Source: Caballeronia pedi
Lineage (GTDB): Bacteria; Pseudomonadota; Gammaproteobacteria; Burkholderiales; Burkholderiaceae
Assembly (NCBI RefSeq): GCF_001544915.2
Contig: NZ_FCOE02000007.1
Coordinates: 186,001-250,000, forward strand
Reading direction: 5' to 3'
Length of the DNA stretch: 64,000 bases
Shown here: positions 56,730 to 64,000 of the stretch, piece after piece
Numbering within the stretch: position 1 is the first letter of the stretch
Layout of the letters: every line of letters starts with the position of its first letter
Notes under the pieces: generated by a model
Database searches by the model: none
Told to the model about the DNA's origin: nothing
What the model saw: the letters and a program-made list of their open reading frames with translations, nothing else
Program-made: the position numbers and the translations under genes

Positions 56730-57803
56730 ATGAAAACCATCAAAGGCCCGGCGATATTTCTCGCGCAGTTCATGGGCGATCAGCCGCCGTTCGATACGTT
56801 GGAGAACCTGGCATCGTGGGCGGCTTCGCTCGGTTATGAAGGCATCCAGGTTCCCGCCGATCCGCGTCTGATCGATCTGGAGAAGGCCGCATCGAGCGAT
56901 GCCTATTGCGACGACATCCGCCGCATCGTCGACGATGCCGGCGTCTCGATCACCGAGTTGTCGACGCATCTGCAAGGTCAGTTGATCGCCGTGCATCCCG
57001 CTTACGACACCTTGTTCGATGGCTTCGCCGCACCGCACGTGCGCGGCGATCCGGCAGCGCGCACGCAATGGGCGATATCGCAGTTGAAGCTCGCGGCGGC
57101 CGCGTCTAAGCGTCTGGGCTTAAGCGCGCACGTGACGTTTTCGGGTGCGCTCGCGTGGCCGTATGTGTATCCGTGGCCGCAGCGTCCGGCGGGTCTCGTC
57201 GAAGCTGCGTTCGATGAACTCGCCACACGCTGGCGTCCGATTCTCGACGAGTTCGATCGCGCGGGCGTCGACGTGTGTTACGAGCTGCATCCCGGCGAGG
57301 ATCTGCACGATGGCGTCACGTTCGAGCGTTTTCTCGCGGCGGTGGACGATCATCCGCGCGCGAACATCCTGTTCGATCCGAGTCACTTCGTGTTGCAGCA
57401 GCTCGATTACCTCGCGTTCATCGATATCTATCACGCGCGCATCAAGGCGTTTCATGTGAAGGACGCGGAGTTTCGGCCGAACGGCAGACAGGGCGTGTAT
57501 GGCGGCTATTCCGGCTGGGCCGATCGCGCGGGACGTTTTCGTTCTCTGGGCGATGGTCAGATCGACTTCAAGGCGATCTTCTCGAAGATGGCGCAATACG
57601 ACTTTCCCGGCTGGGCCGTGCTCGAATGGGAATGCGCGTTGAAGCATCCCGAGGACGGCGCGCGCGAGGGCGCGGTGTTCATCCGGGATCACATCATCCG
57701 CGTGGCCGAGCGCGCGTTCGACGACTTCGCCGGCAGCGGCGCGAGCCGCGAGCAGATGCGCGGCGTGCTCGGTATCGGAGACAACGCGGGAGAGCAGCGA
57801 TGA
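56730..57803 (+). CDS. Sugar phosphate isomerase/epimerase (AP endonuclease 2-like TIM barrel)
   Basis: A 357-residue xylose-isomerase-like TIM barrel. Probable metal-binding residues appear in CYELHPGED, LFDPSHFVLQ, KAFHVKDAEF and LEWECA, the pattern of IolE/IolH-type enzymes. It lies 46 nt after the binding protein and overlaps the next gene by ATGA. It probably isomerises or dehydrates the imported compound together with the dehydrogenase; the substrate is not readable. Confidence 0.85.
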   Translation: MKTIKGPAIFLAQFMGDQPPFDTLENLASWAASLGYEGIQVPADPRLIDLEKAASSDAYCDDIRRIVDDAGVSITELSTHLQGQLIAVHPAYDTLFDGFAAPHVRGDPAARTQWAISQLKLAAAASKRLGLSAHVTFSGALAWPYVYPWPQRPAGLVEAAFDELATRWRPILDEFDRAGVDVCYELHPGEDLHDGVTFERFLAAVDDHPRANILFDPSHFVLQQLDYLAFIDIYHARIKAFHVKDAEFRPNGRQGVYGGYSGWADRAGRFRSLGDGQIDFKAIFSKMAQYDFPGWAVLEWECALKHPEDGAREGAVFIRDHIIRVAERAFDDFAGSGASREQMRGVLGIGDNAGEQR

Positions 57804-58921
57804 ATCGCGTCCGACTGGGGATGGTCGGCGGCGGCGATGGCGCGTTCATCGGCGCGGTGCATCGGATCGCGGCGCGGCTCGATGATCGTTACGAGCTGGT
57901 CGCGGGCGCGTTGTCGTCGGATGCGCGGCGGGCGGCGTCGAGCGCGGCGGCGATCGGTCTGGCGCGCAGCTACGACGATTATCGCGAGATGGCGCGCACC
58001 GAAGCGGGGCGCTCGGACGGCATCGAGGCGGTAGCCATCGTCACGCCGAATCATCTGCACGCACCGATCGCCACCGCTTTCCTCGAAGCGGGCATCCACG
58101 TGATCTGCGACAAGCCGCTCGCCGTTTCGCTCGATGAAGGCGAGGCGCTCGCGAAGCTCGCGCGCGAGAAGGATCGCGTGTTCGCGGTGACTTATACCTA
58201 TACGGGTTATCCGCTCGTGCGTCACGCGCGCGGGATGGTGCGGCGCGGCTTGCTCGGCGACATTCGCGTCGTGCAGGTCGAGTATGCGCAGGACTGGCTG
58301 TCGTTGCCGGTCGAGACGCAATCGAATCGACAGGCCCTGTGGCGCACCGATCCCGCGTTGGCAGGACCGGCGGGCTGTCTCGGCGATATCGGCACGCATG
58401 CGTATCAGCTCGCGGAGTACGTGACGGGGATGCGGCCGATGGAGTTATCGGCGGATGTGACGACGTTCGTGCCGAACCGGCGCGTGGACGATCACGTTCA
58501 GGCGATGTTCCGTTATGCGGGCGGCGCGCGCGGGATGCTGTGGGCGAGCCAGGTCGCGGCAGGCGAGGAGAATGCGCTGCGCTTGCGCGTGTATGGCACG
58601 AAGGCGGGCATCGCGTTCGATCAGCAGAAGCCGGATGAGTTGTGGTTCACGCCGATCGGGGGTGCGTCGGAGCGTCTGACGCGCGGGCGCGTGCAGAGCC
58701 CGGAGGCGCTGCACGCGACGCGCGTGCCGGCTGGACATCCGGAAGGGTATCTGGAGGCGTTTGCGCAGGTCTATACGGATGCGGCGGCGTGCATCGCGAG
58801 CGGGACGACGCAGGGGGATGACTGGCTGACGACCGTCGAGGATGGGGTCGCGGGGTTGAGGTTCGTGGATGCGGTGTTGCGGAGCAGCAGCGCGGACGGG
58901 AAGTGGATCGCCGTCGGATGA
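57800..58921 (+). CDS. Gfo/Idh/MocA-family oxidoreductase
   Basis: A 373-residue NAD(P)-dependent dehydrogenase. The Rossmann motif GMVGGGDGAFIGAVHR lies at about residues 7-22, and CDKPLAVS takes the place of the usual EKP motif (about 113). Catalytic region GCLGDIGTHAYQLAEY follows near 195, with the family's Asp and His. It is translationally coupled to the isomerase. Inositol and scyllo-inositol dehydrogenases belong here, so an inositol-like substrate is possible. Last gene of the LacI-led operon. Confidence 0.88.
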   Translation: MNRVRLGMVGGGDGAFIGAVHRIAARLDDRYELVAGALSSDARRAASSAAAIGLARSYDDYREMARTEAGRSDGIEAVAIVTPNHLHAPIATAFLEAGIHVICDKPLAVSLDEGEALAKLAREKDRVFAVTYTYTGYPLVRHARGMVRRGLLGDIRVVQVEYAQDWLSLPVETQSNRQALWRTDPALAGPAGCLGDIGTHAYQLAEYVTGMRPMELSADVTTFVPNRRVDDHVQAMFRYAGGARGMLWASQVAAGEENALRLRVYGTKAGIAFDQQKPDELWFTPIGGASERLTRGRVQSPEALHATRVPAGHPEGYLEAFAQVYTDAAACIASGTTQGDDWLTTVEDGVAGLRFVDAVLRSSSADGKWIAVG

Positions 58922-58976
58922 CGCCGCACCGGTTGCCAGGCAGGTGCGGCGGGTTGGCTGCTATGCGCGCGTTACT

Positions 58977-61355
58977 TCATGCGCCTGCGGTATCCGAGGT
59001 TGCCTGTTCGGCGTCCGCCGCGGGGGCAGCGTCGTCGGCGGGCGCAGAGGGTTGCGTGTCGCTGTCGGTGTTCACAGCGGGCGGTTCAGCGGCGACTTGC
59101 TGATCGGAAGCGTTCGTAGGGGCCGCTGCGGTTTGCTGCGAATTATCGCCGCTTGCCGAAGTGTCCTGTGGTTGCTGAGCGGGCGCCGGTTGCGTCGCTT
59201 GCGTCTGTGCGCCGCCCTCGTCGGGCGTCTGCGTTGCGTATTTTTTCCAATCCGCGAAGGTTGCCGCATTGCCCGGACTCAGCGCGCCGGTCTGCCGGCC
59301 CTGTTCCTGGCCATCGCTGCCGACCGTGTAGGAGGTGTGTTGCGTGCCTGTGGCCTTGTCCACTGCACGGCTGCCATCCGGGTTGTATGTGACGTGCGTG
59401 AGCGTCCCCGAGCCATCGCTCGGATCATAGCTGGTCGAGGACGTGGGCTTGCCCGTCGCATCGTAACTGTTAATCGCGCCGACATTGCCCTGCGCGTTGC
59501 GGGACTCGATGGTATGGCCGCCGCCCGGGTCCGTCGTGTTCTGGGCGGTTATCGCACCGGTTTCCGGGTCATAGTGCGTGGTCTGTATGCCCATTGGCGA
59601 TACGTTCTGCGCCTGCGTCATCTGGTTCTTCGCGTTGTAGGATTGCGTCTTCATCGAAAGGTTCTCGTTATCGGGTGTCGTAACCGAACGGCTGCCATCG
59701 GGTTGGTAGTCGATATTCTTGTTCGGCGCTTCCGTCACGGGGTCGAAGTAACGCGCGCTCACGCGATTTCCATTGGGGTCGAACTGGACTCGCGAGCCGA
59801 GCGTGTTCTGATCGTTGTACGAATTGAGCGTCCTGCTGCCGTCCGGTTCGGTCACGACCTGATTCGTCACCCTGTTGGTCGCCGGGTCGGAGTAGTTCTT
59901 CTGGCCGCCCAGGGCATTGTTCGCGCCCACCGGTTGCGGCGGCGCGACGCCCGCCGCCGTGTCGCCCTGCCCCTTGAATGCCTGCAATTGCGCCGGCGTG
60001 TAGCTCATGGCCTGCTCGGGCGACCGGTTGCCGTTCGCGTCGGTGCTGACGCGCGTTCCTGCTCCGTTCTCATCGATGGTGTCGGCGACGCGGCTGCCAT
60101 CCGCGTTGTACCGGACGTTGAGATTCATCCGGCCGGTATCGGGGTCGTAGGCGCTCATGCCGGTGCGGTTGCCTTGAGCGTCGTAGTCGTTTTGCAGGCC
60201 CACCTTGTGCAGATCATTGAAGGAGTAAAGGGTGCGGCTGCCGTCCGGATGCGTCACGACCTGATTCGTGTTGCGGGCTTCGTTCGGATCGAAATAGTCC
60301 TTCTGCGTCTCGCGGCCATTGGCGTCGTACTGGGTCATGCGGGTCGTGCGATTCTGCGCATTGAACTGCGATTCCAACTGCGAGCCGTCCGCATTGAAGC
60401 CACGTTCGACGCCGGACTTGTCGGCATTGAAGTCGCTTTGCTGGAGCGTTTGTCCCGCGCCGTCCTTGACCGTCATGCCGTAGCTGCCGTCCGGGTTATA
60501 GGTGTACGACGAACTCTGGAGGGGCTTGCCCGACGGGTCGACCGTCTGGACGGACTGGAGCCTGCCGTCCTGGTAATTCTGCGTGGAGACATCGCCGGAT
60601 TTCCAGTTTTCAGTCGAGGACGTGATGTCGCCGGTGTTGGGGTCGCTCTGGAAGCTGGCCGAAACCGGCCGACCCGGTTCGATCGGCGCCAGGCCGCTGA
60701 ACTGTCGACCATCGTAGTCATAGGTGCCGTCGGTGAAGTGGCGATCGTTGACCATCGACGCGCCCATGCCTGCGTGAATGATCCGGCTGTCGTTCTGCGC
60801 GTCCGTCAGTCCGGCCGGGCGATTCTTGCTCGCCGCTTCGAACGCGTCGAACGTTTCCGGAGATGAGGTGTCAGGCTCGATCCCGGGCTTGCCCGCGGCC
60901 TGGAGGCTGCCGTTGATCTCATTGCCGATCTTCCAGCCGTTGTACTCGCCTCCGGTCTCGTTGAGCAGCGACCACATGCCGTTGTTATGGTAGCCGGCTG
61001 GATCGCGTGGGTTCGCGGTGTCGATGTACTTGTCCTTGAACGCGAAGTCGCTGGGTTGATTCGCGACGTGGCCGACTTCATGGGCGAGCAGGTTGACGAA
61101 GGAGCCGTCGGATTGCTGCGTGACGTCGGGGGCGAATTCCAGTTGATTTTTGTCATAGATGTAACGCCCGTCCGCGGGCAAATCCGGGTTTATCGCCATC
61201 GGTTGCAACGTGCCAGCGGCGACTCTTTCGTTCGCTGCCTGAAGTTGCGCGACGAAGGTCGGGCTTCTGTTGATCAGATCGAGTTGCGACTGGGTTGGCT
61301 TCACGTCGCCCCAGACAGGCTCGGTTCCGGTGATGGGTTTGATTTTGACGCTCAT
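58977..61355 (-). CDS. HExxH putative metalloprotease with YD-like repeats, candidate effector
   Basis: A 792-residue protein without signal peptide or membrane segment. His92-Glu-Val-Gly-His96 (NLLAHEVGHVANQ) is a zinc-protease signature, and Glu133, Glu137 and Glu146 (NETGGEYNGWKIGNE) are candidates for the third ligand. From about residue 210 to 660 there are degenerate repeats with at least seven DGS[R/Y/Q] units (HPDGSRTL, NADGSRVA, EPDGSRTL, QPDGSRSV, NPDGSRAV and others) reminiscent of YD/Rhs repeats. Residues about 690-792 are low-complexity Ala/Gln/Pro/Asp. I cannot assign a named family. Neighbours (autotransporter, MIIA protein) suggest a secreted host-directed role. Confidence 0.7.
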   Translation of the reverse strand: MSVKIKPITGTEPVWGDVKPTQSQLDLINRSPTFVAQLQAANERVAAGTLQPMAINPDLPADGRYIYDKNQLEFAPDVTQQSDGSFVNLLAHEVGHVANQPSDFAFKDKYIDTANPRDPAGYHNNGMWSLLNETGGEYNGWKIGNEINGSLQAAGKPGIEPDTSSPETFDAFEAASKNRPAGLTDAQNDSRIIHAGMGASMVNDRHFTDGTYDYDGRQFSGLAPIEPGRPVSASFQSDPNTGDITSSTENWKSGDVSTQNYQDGRLQSVQTVDPSGKPLQSSSYTYNPDGSYGMTVKDGAGQTLQQSDFNADKSGVERGFNADGSQLESQFNAQNRTTRMTQYDANGRETQKDYFDPNEARNTNQVVTHPDGSRTLYSFNDLHKVGLQNDYDAQGNRTGMSAYDPDTGRMNLNVRYNADGSRVADTIDENGAGTRVSTDANGNRSPEQAMSYTPAQLQAFKGQGDTAAGVAPPQPVGANNALGGQKNYSDPATNRVTNQVVTEPDGSRTLNSYNDQNTLGSRVQFDPNGNRVSARYFDPVTEAPNKNIDYQPDGSRSVTTPDNENLSMKTQSYNAKNQMTQAQNVSPMGIQTTHYDPETGAITAQNTTDPGGGHTIESRNAQGNVGAINSYDATGKPTSSTSYDPSDGSGTLTHVTYNPDGSRAVDKATGTQHTSYTVGSDGQEQGRQTGALSPGNAATFADWKKYATQTPDEGGAQTQATQPAPAQQPQDTSASGDNSQQTAAAPTNASDQQVAAEPPAVNTDSDTQPSAPADDAAPAADAEQATSDTAGA

Positions 61356-61573
61356 GTGTCACCTCTTTCAGTGTGATAAAGGGAACATGCCATCTTCTTA
61401 CCGGAAAGCTTCGTCAGTATTCGTTTGACGGCATGGCCGCGATCTACGCGGTATATCAAGGATGACGAACAGACGATTCGGCGGGTGATATCTTTTCATG
61501 TTCATTCGTGACGACGGGGCGACATCCTTGTGCCGAACCTCCCGGACTCGCGAAATCGCCGTTGCGTGCCTGG
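61356..61573. other. Intergenic region between two minus-strand genes
   Basis: 218 nt of lower GC between the autotransporter stop and the HExxH gene start. It should contain the latter's promoter. GTCACCTC at 61359-61366 is the complement of GAGGTGAC, the ribosome-binding site. No known secretion-regulon box was recognised by eye. Confidence 0.3.
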
Positions 61574-62890
61574 TCACGCTCTCAATACGATGCCAATCCC
61601 GACGCGCACGATGGTGCTGTTGCCGCCCGCCGTCGATATGCCGAGGTTCAGATTGACGTTGCCCTTCTGGTTCCAGCGCGAGACGCCGATGCCGAGCGCC
61701 GCCTGGCCGCGATAGCTTGCAATGCCCGCATTGAGCGTCGTACGGCCCGGCAAGTAAGGCGTGACGATGTTGAGCGCCGAGGCCGACGCGATGCCACGTC
61801 GAGCCGACTGGTCGACGCCGTCGATGCGCTCGTTCAGGCCGCGCGTCGCGTGATCGAGCTGTCCGACGTTGACGGCGTCGGTGGGAGCGGTCCCCGGTGC
61901 GACATTGATGATCTGCCGCTCGTGCCCCGCGCTACCGACGGAGACAGCCTGGTCGCGGTCGGCGACCGAGTCGGCGCCGATCGCCACGGAACCAACGCCG
62001 CTCGCCACGGCTGCCTCGCCGAATGCGCTCGATCGCTCGCCGCTCGCCGTGGCCCCGCCGCCCAGTGCGACGCTGCCCGAGCCTGCGGCGCCTGCGGCGC
62101 CGGCGGCCGCGCGCAACGCCAGCTGCGGCAAGCGCGAAGCATTGGCATTCTGCGTAAGCTCGCCGAGACTCGCCGCTTGCCGGTTGATCGCGGACCCCCG
62201 CGTTCCTTCGACGCTGTCCGCGCTGTTTGCGTCGACCGCACCCGTGGCGATGCCAGCCATTGAACTCCGCGCATGCATCCGGTTTGCGATCGCCTGGCTC
62301 GACGTGCCCTGTCCCGCGTGCCTGGCGAGAGCAGACGCATCGGAGCCGAGCCGGCCGCGCACCATCATGCGACGGGAAACGGCGGGCTTTTGATGGACTG
62401 GCGCAACACGTCGCGCCCGCCGCTGCCAGCGATCGAGCGGGGCGTGGCCAGCCTTGACGCCCGGGGTGCCCGAGGCGACTCCGCGCGCCGTCGAGCGGAA
62501 CGTGACGCGCATCTCGGTGGCCGGGGCGTAAGCGATAACGTTGGGCGCTGACGGAAAGTCACGTTGCAACGAATCGAACCCGGCAGGCGAAAGCGACGAG
62601 GTCGCCGGTGTGCGCGAGGACGTGTCGGCGGCCATCGTCAGGTCGACATGCTGAGCGCCGGACATCCATGCGCTCATGTCGGGAGGCTGATGACTTTGTA
62701 TTGCAGTGATGGCACCGCTTTCGGCAAAGGAGAGCGACGCTGTGCCGCCGAGTCCGAGCAGCGCGAAAGTCTTCACGGCGCGCGACAGGAAGGCCCGCGC
62801 CACGCGCAGTGCGATACTTCGGTCGACCTTCGGTGCGAGTCCCGCGACCTGCCGAATCATGCCTGCATTCAAATCGGTTCGACGATGCAT
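61574..62890 (-). CDS. Small trimeric autotransporter adhesin (YadA-like)
   Basis: A 438-residue protein. An N-terminal region of about 35 residues precedes a signal-like hydrophobic stretch (AVKTFALLGLGGTASLSFA), an unusually late position. The middle is low-complexity. Near residues 270-320 short YadA-head/Hep_Hag repeats occur (GSVALGGGATASGERSSAFG, GVGSVAIGADSVA). A neck segment INVAPGTAPTDAVNVGQL follows, then a C-terminal four-strand YadA anchor (residues about 370-438). The protein should trimerise in the outer membrane and display the head. The end, VLRA, lacks the usual aromatic terminus. Start at 62890 is uncertain. Confidence 0.82.
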   Translation of the reverse strand: MHRRTDLNAGMIRQVAGLAPKVDRSIALRVARAFLSRAVKTFALLGLGGTASLSFAESGAITAIQSHQPPDMSAWMSGAQHVDLTMAADTSSRTPATSSLSPAGFDSLQRDFPSAPNVIAYAPATEMRVTFRSTARGVASGTPGVKAGHAPLDRWQRRARRVAPVHQKPAVSRRMMVRGRLGSDASALARHAGQGTSSQAIANRMHARSSMAGIATGAVDANSADSVEGTRGSAINRQAASLGELTQNANASRLPQLALRAAAGAAGAAGSGSVALGGGATASGERSSAFGEAAVASGVGSVAIGADSVADRDQAVSVGSAGHERQIINVAPGTAPTDAVNVGQLDHATRGLNERIDGVDQSARRGIASASALNIVTPYLPGRTTLNAGIASYRGQAALGIGVSRWNQKGNVNLNLGISTAGGNSTIVRVGIGIVLRA

Positions 62891-63206
62891 TTGTAATCCA
62901 TATAAATGTGAGCAATATATGCTTCGGTTTCTCGAGGAGCCGTCGATGCGCCTTCCAGGCGTGTTCCGGGCGGGGTTACGTATTGCATCGGGAGCTTAGC
63001 CGTCGGAGGCGCAGCCACGGTGATACTCCGTTATCGCGGAAAACACTGGAAAGCCGGGATTGGCGATGTGCTGAATAGGTAGTACATCGAATGACATACG
63101 GCGAATATTATCGGGTCTGCAGGGAATGCAACCGGGTGCAATGTGCTCAGATGTTCCCTGCGAAATGGTTGTATCGATGAACTGCTAATTTCTTCAGGAA
63201 ACCAAA
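62891..63206. promoter_or_regulatory. Divergent region between the autotransporter and MIIA-protein genes
   Basis: 316 nt, AT-richer than the surroundings, without a supported gene. I looked for the TTCG-N16-TTCG box of HrpB-type type III regulons on the plus strand and found only a single TTCG (62924). CAGGAAACC lies before the downstream start. Confidence 0.4.
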
Positions 63207-64000
63207 ATGCAAGCAGCTCTTGATAGTTCTTCCTCGTTCTCGATGAATCCGTTCTCCGGCAGATCGACGTCGTCTTCGTCTTTCTCGAGTAGCCGGAGCG
63301 ACTCGTCGTTCGGCTGGCGGGATTTCATGCCGTCCTTTCAGTCGCCGTTTCAGCCGTCCTCGCAGCCTTTCTCACCGCCCTTCTCGTTGCCGATGCCCTC
63401 GGGCGCGTTCGGCGACAGCAGCATGTCCAGTTCGAGTTTCAACTACGCGGCCCAGCAGATGTCGCGTAGTCCGGACAGTTACAGCGATTATTTCGCCTCG
63501 GGCGGTGCGACGTCGTTCAATCGTCAAAGTCCGTTCGGCAATGCCTCATACAACCACATGGAGTCCACCAGCTATATGGATCAAGGGCACAGATCGCCTT
63601 CTGGCGGCCGCGACACCGGGTTCGACTCCGGCCGGTGTGCTCGCTGGTCGGATTCGGGCGTCCAAGGGGGCAAATCGTCAGTCGATCTCGGCAACTACAA
63701 GCTCGCTTTCGACAAGTCGAATTCGTCGATGCTCCTGACCAACACGCAATCGGGCGACGCCACGAAGATCTGGGGCGATCCGCATATCGACCTTCACTCC
63801 GGCGCGGGCAATCAGCAAAGCGGCATGTTCAATGGACCGCTCACGTTCAGCCTGCCGGATGACACCACCGTCGCGGTCGGCACGGAGCCGGGGAACGGCA
63901 ATTCTGGCGTGTCGTATGCGGACAAAGTGAGGATCACGCAGGGCAATCGCTCCTACGTCGTCGATGGTCTGAGCGAGCAGGACAGCGCGCCGCTCACCGT
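63207..64000 (+). CDS. DUF1521/MIIA self-cleaving domain protein, partial at window end
   Basis: The frame is open from ATG 63207 to the window end (264 codons), so the C-terminus is missing. Residues 1-155 are rich in Ser, Phe, Pro and Gly, with no signal peptide, as in type III secretion N-termini. From about 165 a structured domain starts (VDLGNYKLAFDKSNSSML). It contains Gly190-Asp191-Pro192-His193-Ile-Asp195, matching the GD-PH[V/I]D motif at which metal-inducible autocleavage (MIIA, DUF1521) proteins such as rhizobial NopE1 cut between Asp and Pro. Downstream SGMFNGPLTFSLPDDTTVAVG fits the family. Effector function is inferred. Confidence 0.8.
   Translation, partial: MQAALDSSSSFSMNPFSGRSTSSSSFSSSRSDSSFGWRDFMPSFQSPFQPSSQPFSPPFSLPMPSGAFGDSSMSSSSFNYAAQQMSRSPDSYSDYFASGGATSFNRQSPFGNASYNHMESTSYMDQGHRSPSGGRDTGFDSGRCARWSDSGVQGGKSSVDLGNYKLAFDKSNSSMLLTNTQSGDATKIWGDPHIDLHSGAGNQQSGMFNGPLTFSLPDDTTVAVGTEPGNGNSGVSYADKVRITQGNRSYVVDGLSEQDSAPLT

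Noticed and set aside
62891..63206. Search for an hrpII/PIP-type box (TTCG-N16-TTCG) before the MIIA gene
   Set aside because: Only one TTCG is present on the plus strand, so type III regulation is not supported by this motif.

Overview
The window is high-GC DNA with codon use, gene families and gene order typical of Burkholderiaceae (Burkholderia, Paraburkholderia or Caballeronia), most likely from a secondary chromosome or large replicon. The genus is inferred from family resemblance and not proven. I saw no rRNA, tRNA, replication origin or insertion sequence.

Positions 1-504 are the leader-distal tail of a type I-E-like CRISPR array (61-nt period, decaying last repeats), abutting the 3' end of betA. 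From about 0.5 to 33.7 kb the DNA is almost continuously devoted to quaternary amines. It holds betIBA (choline to glycine betaine), fdhA (formaldehyde oxidation), the activator gbdR, and one long operon: an M19-like protein, a V4R-domain protein, dgcA, dgcB, etfA, etfB, gbcA and gbcB (glycine betaine to dimethylglycine to sarcosine). An orphan betaine-binding protein, purU (one-carbon balance), a LysR regulator with betC and a choline-binding protein (choline sulfate use) follow. After a glycosyltransferase and a porin comes a carnitine block: a frameshifted cdhR-like regulator, an unusual adenylation-carrier-thioesterase protein, a carnitine-binding protein, and cdhC, cdhA and cdhB. Choline, choline sulfate and carnitine all converge on glycine betaine, which is demethylated to sarcosine. 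Three periplasmic binding proteins are present but no ABC permease or ATPase for them, so they probably share a transporter core encoded elsewhere.

From 33.7 to 51.6 kb lie ordinary accessory and housekeeping genes: a copper ATPase with a textbook CueR promoter but no cueR, a DUF1254/DUF1214 lipoprotein, a very large AsmA-like DUF748 protein, DUF29, an EmrB-type exporter, a mazEF pair, an aminotransferase with an amino-acid binding protein and a divergent LysR gene, a LivK-like binding protein, and a MarR/SDR/thiolase unit bracketed by two copies of one palindrome. From 51.6 to 58.9 kb there is a YCII-family gene and a LacI-controlled sugar ABC operon with an isomerase and a dehydrogenase.

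The last 5 kb looks like a host-interaction module. It contains a signal-less HExxH protein with degenerate YD-like repeats, a small trimeric autotransporter, and, running off the end, a Ser-rich protein with the GDPH self-cleavage motif of the DUF1521/MIIA family known from type III effectors. The observations most worth follow-up are this module, the acetoacetyl-CoA-synthetase-like A-PCP-TE protein in the carnitine locus, and shared promoter motifs that suggest the GbdR and MarR regulons.
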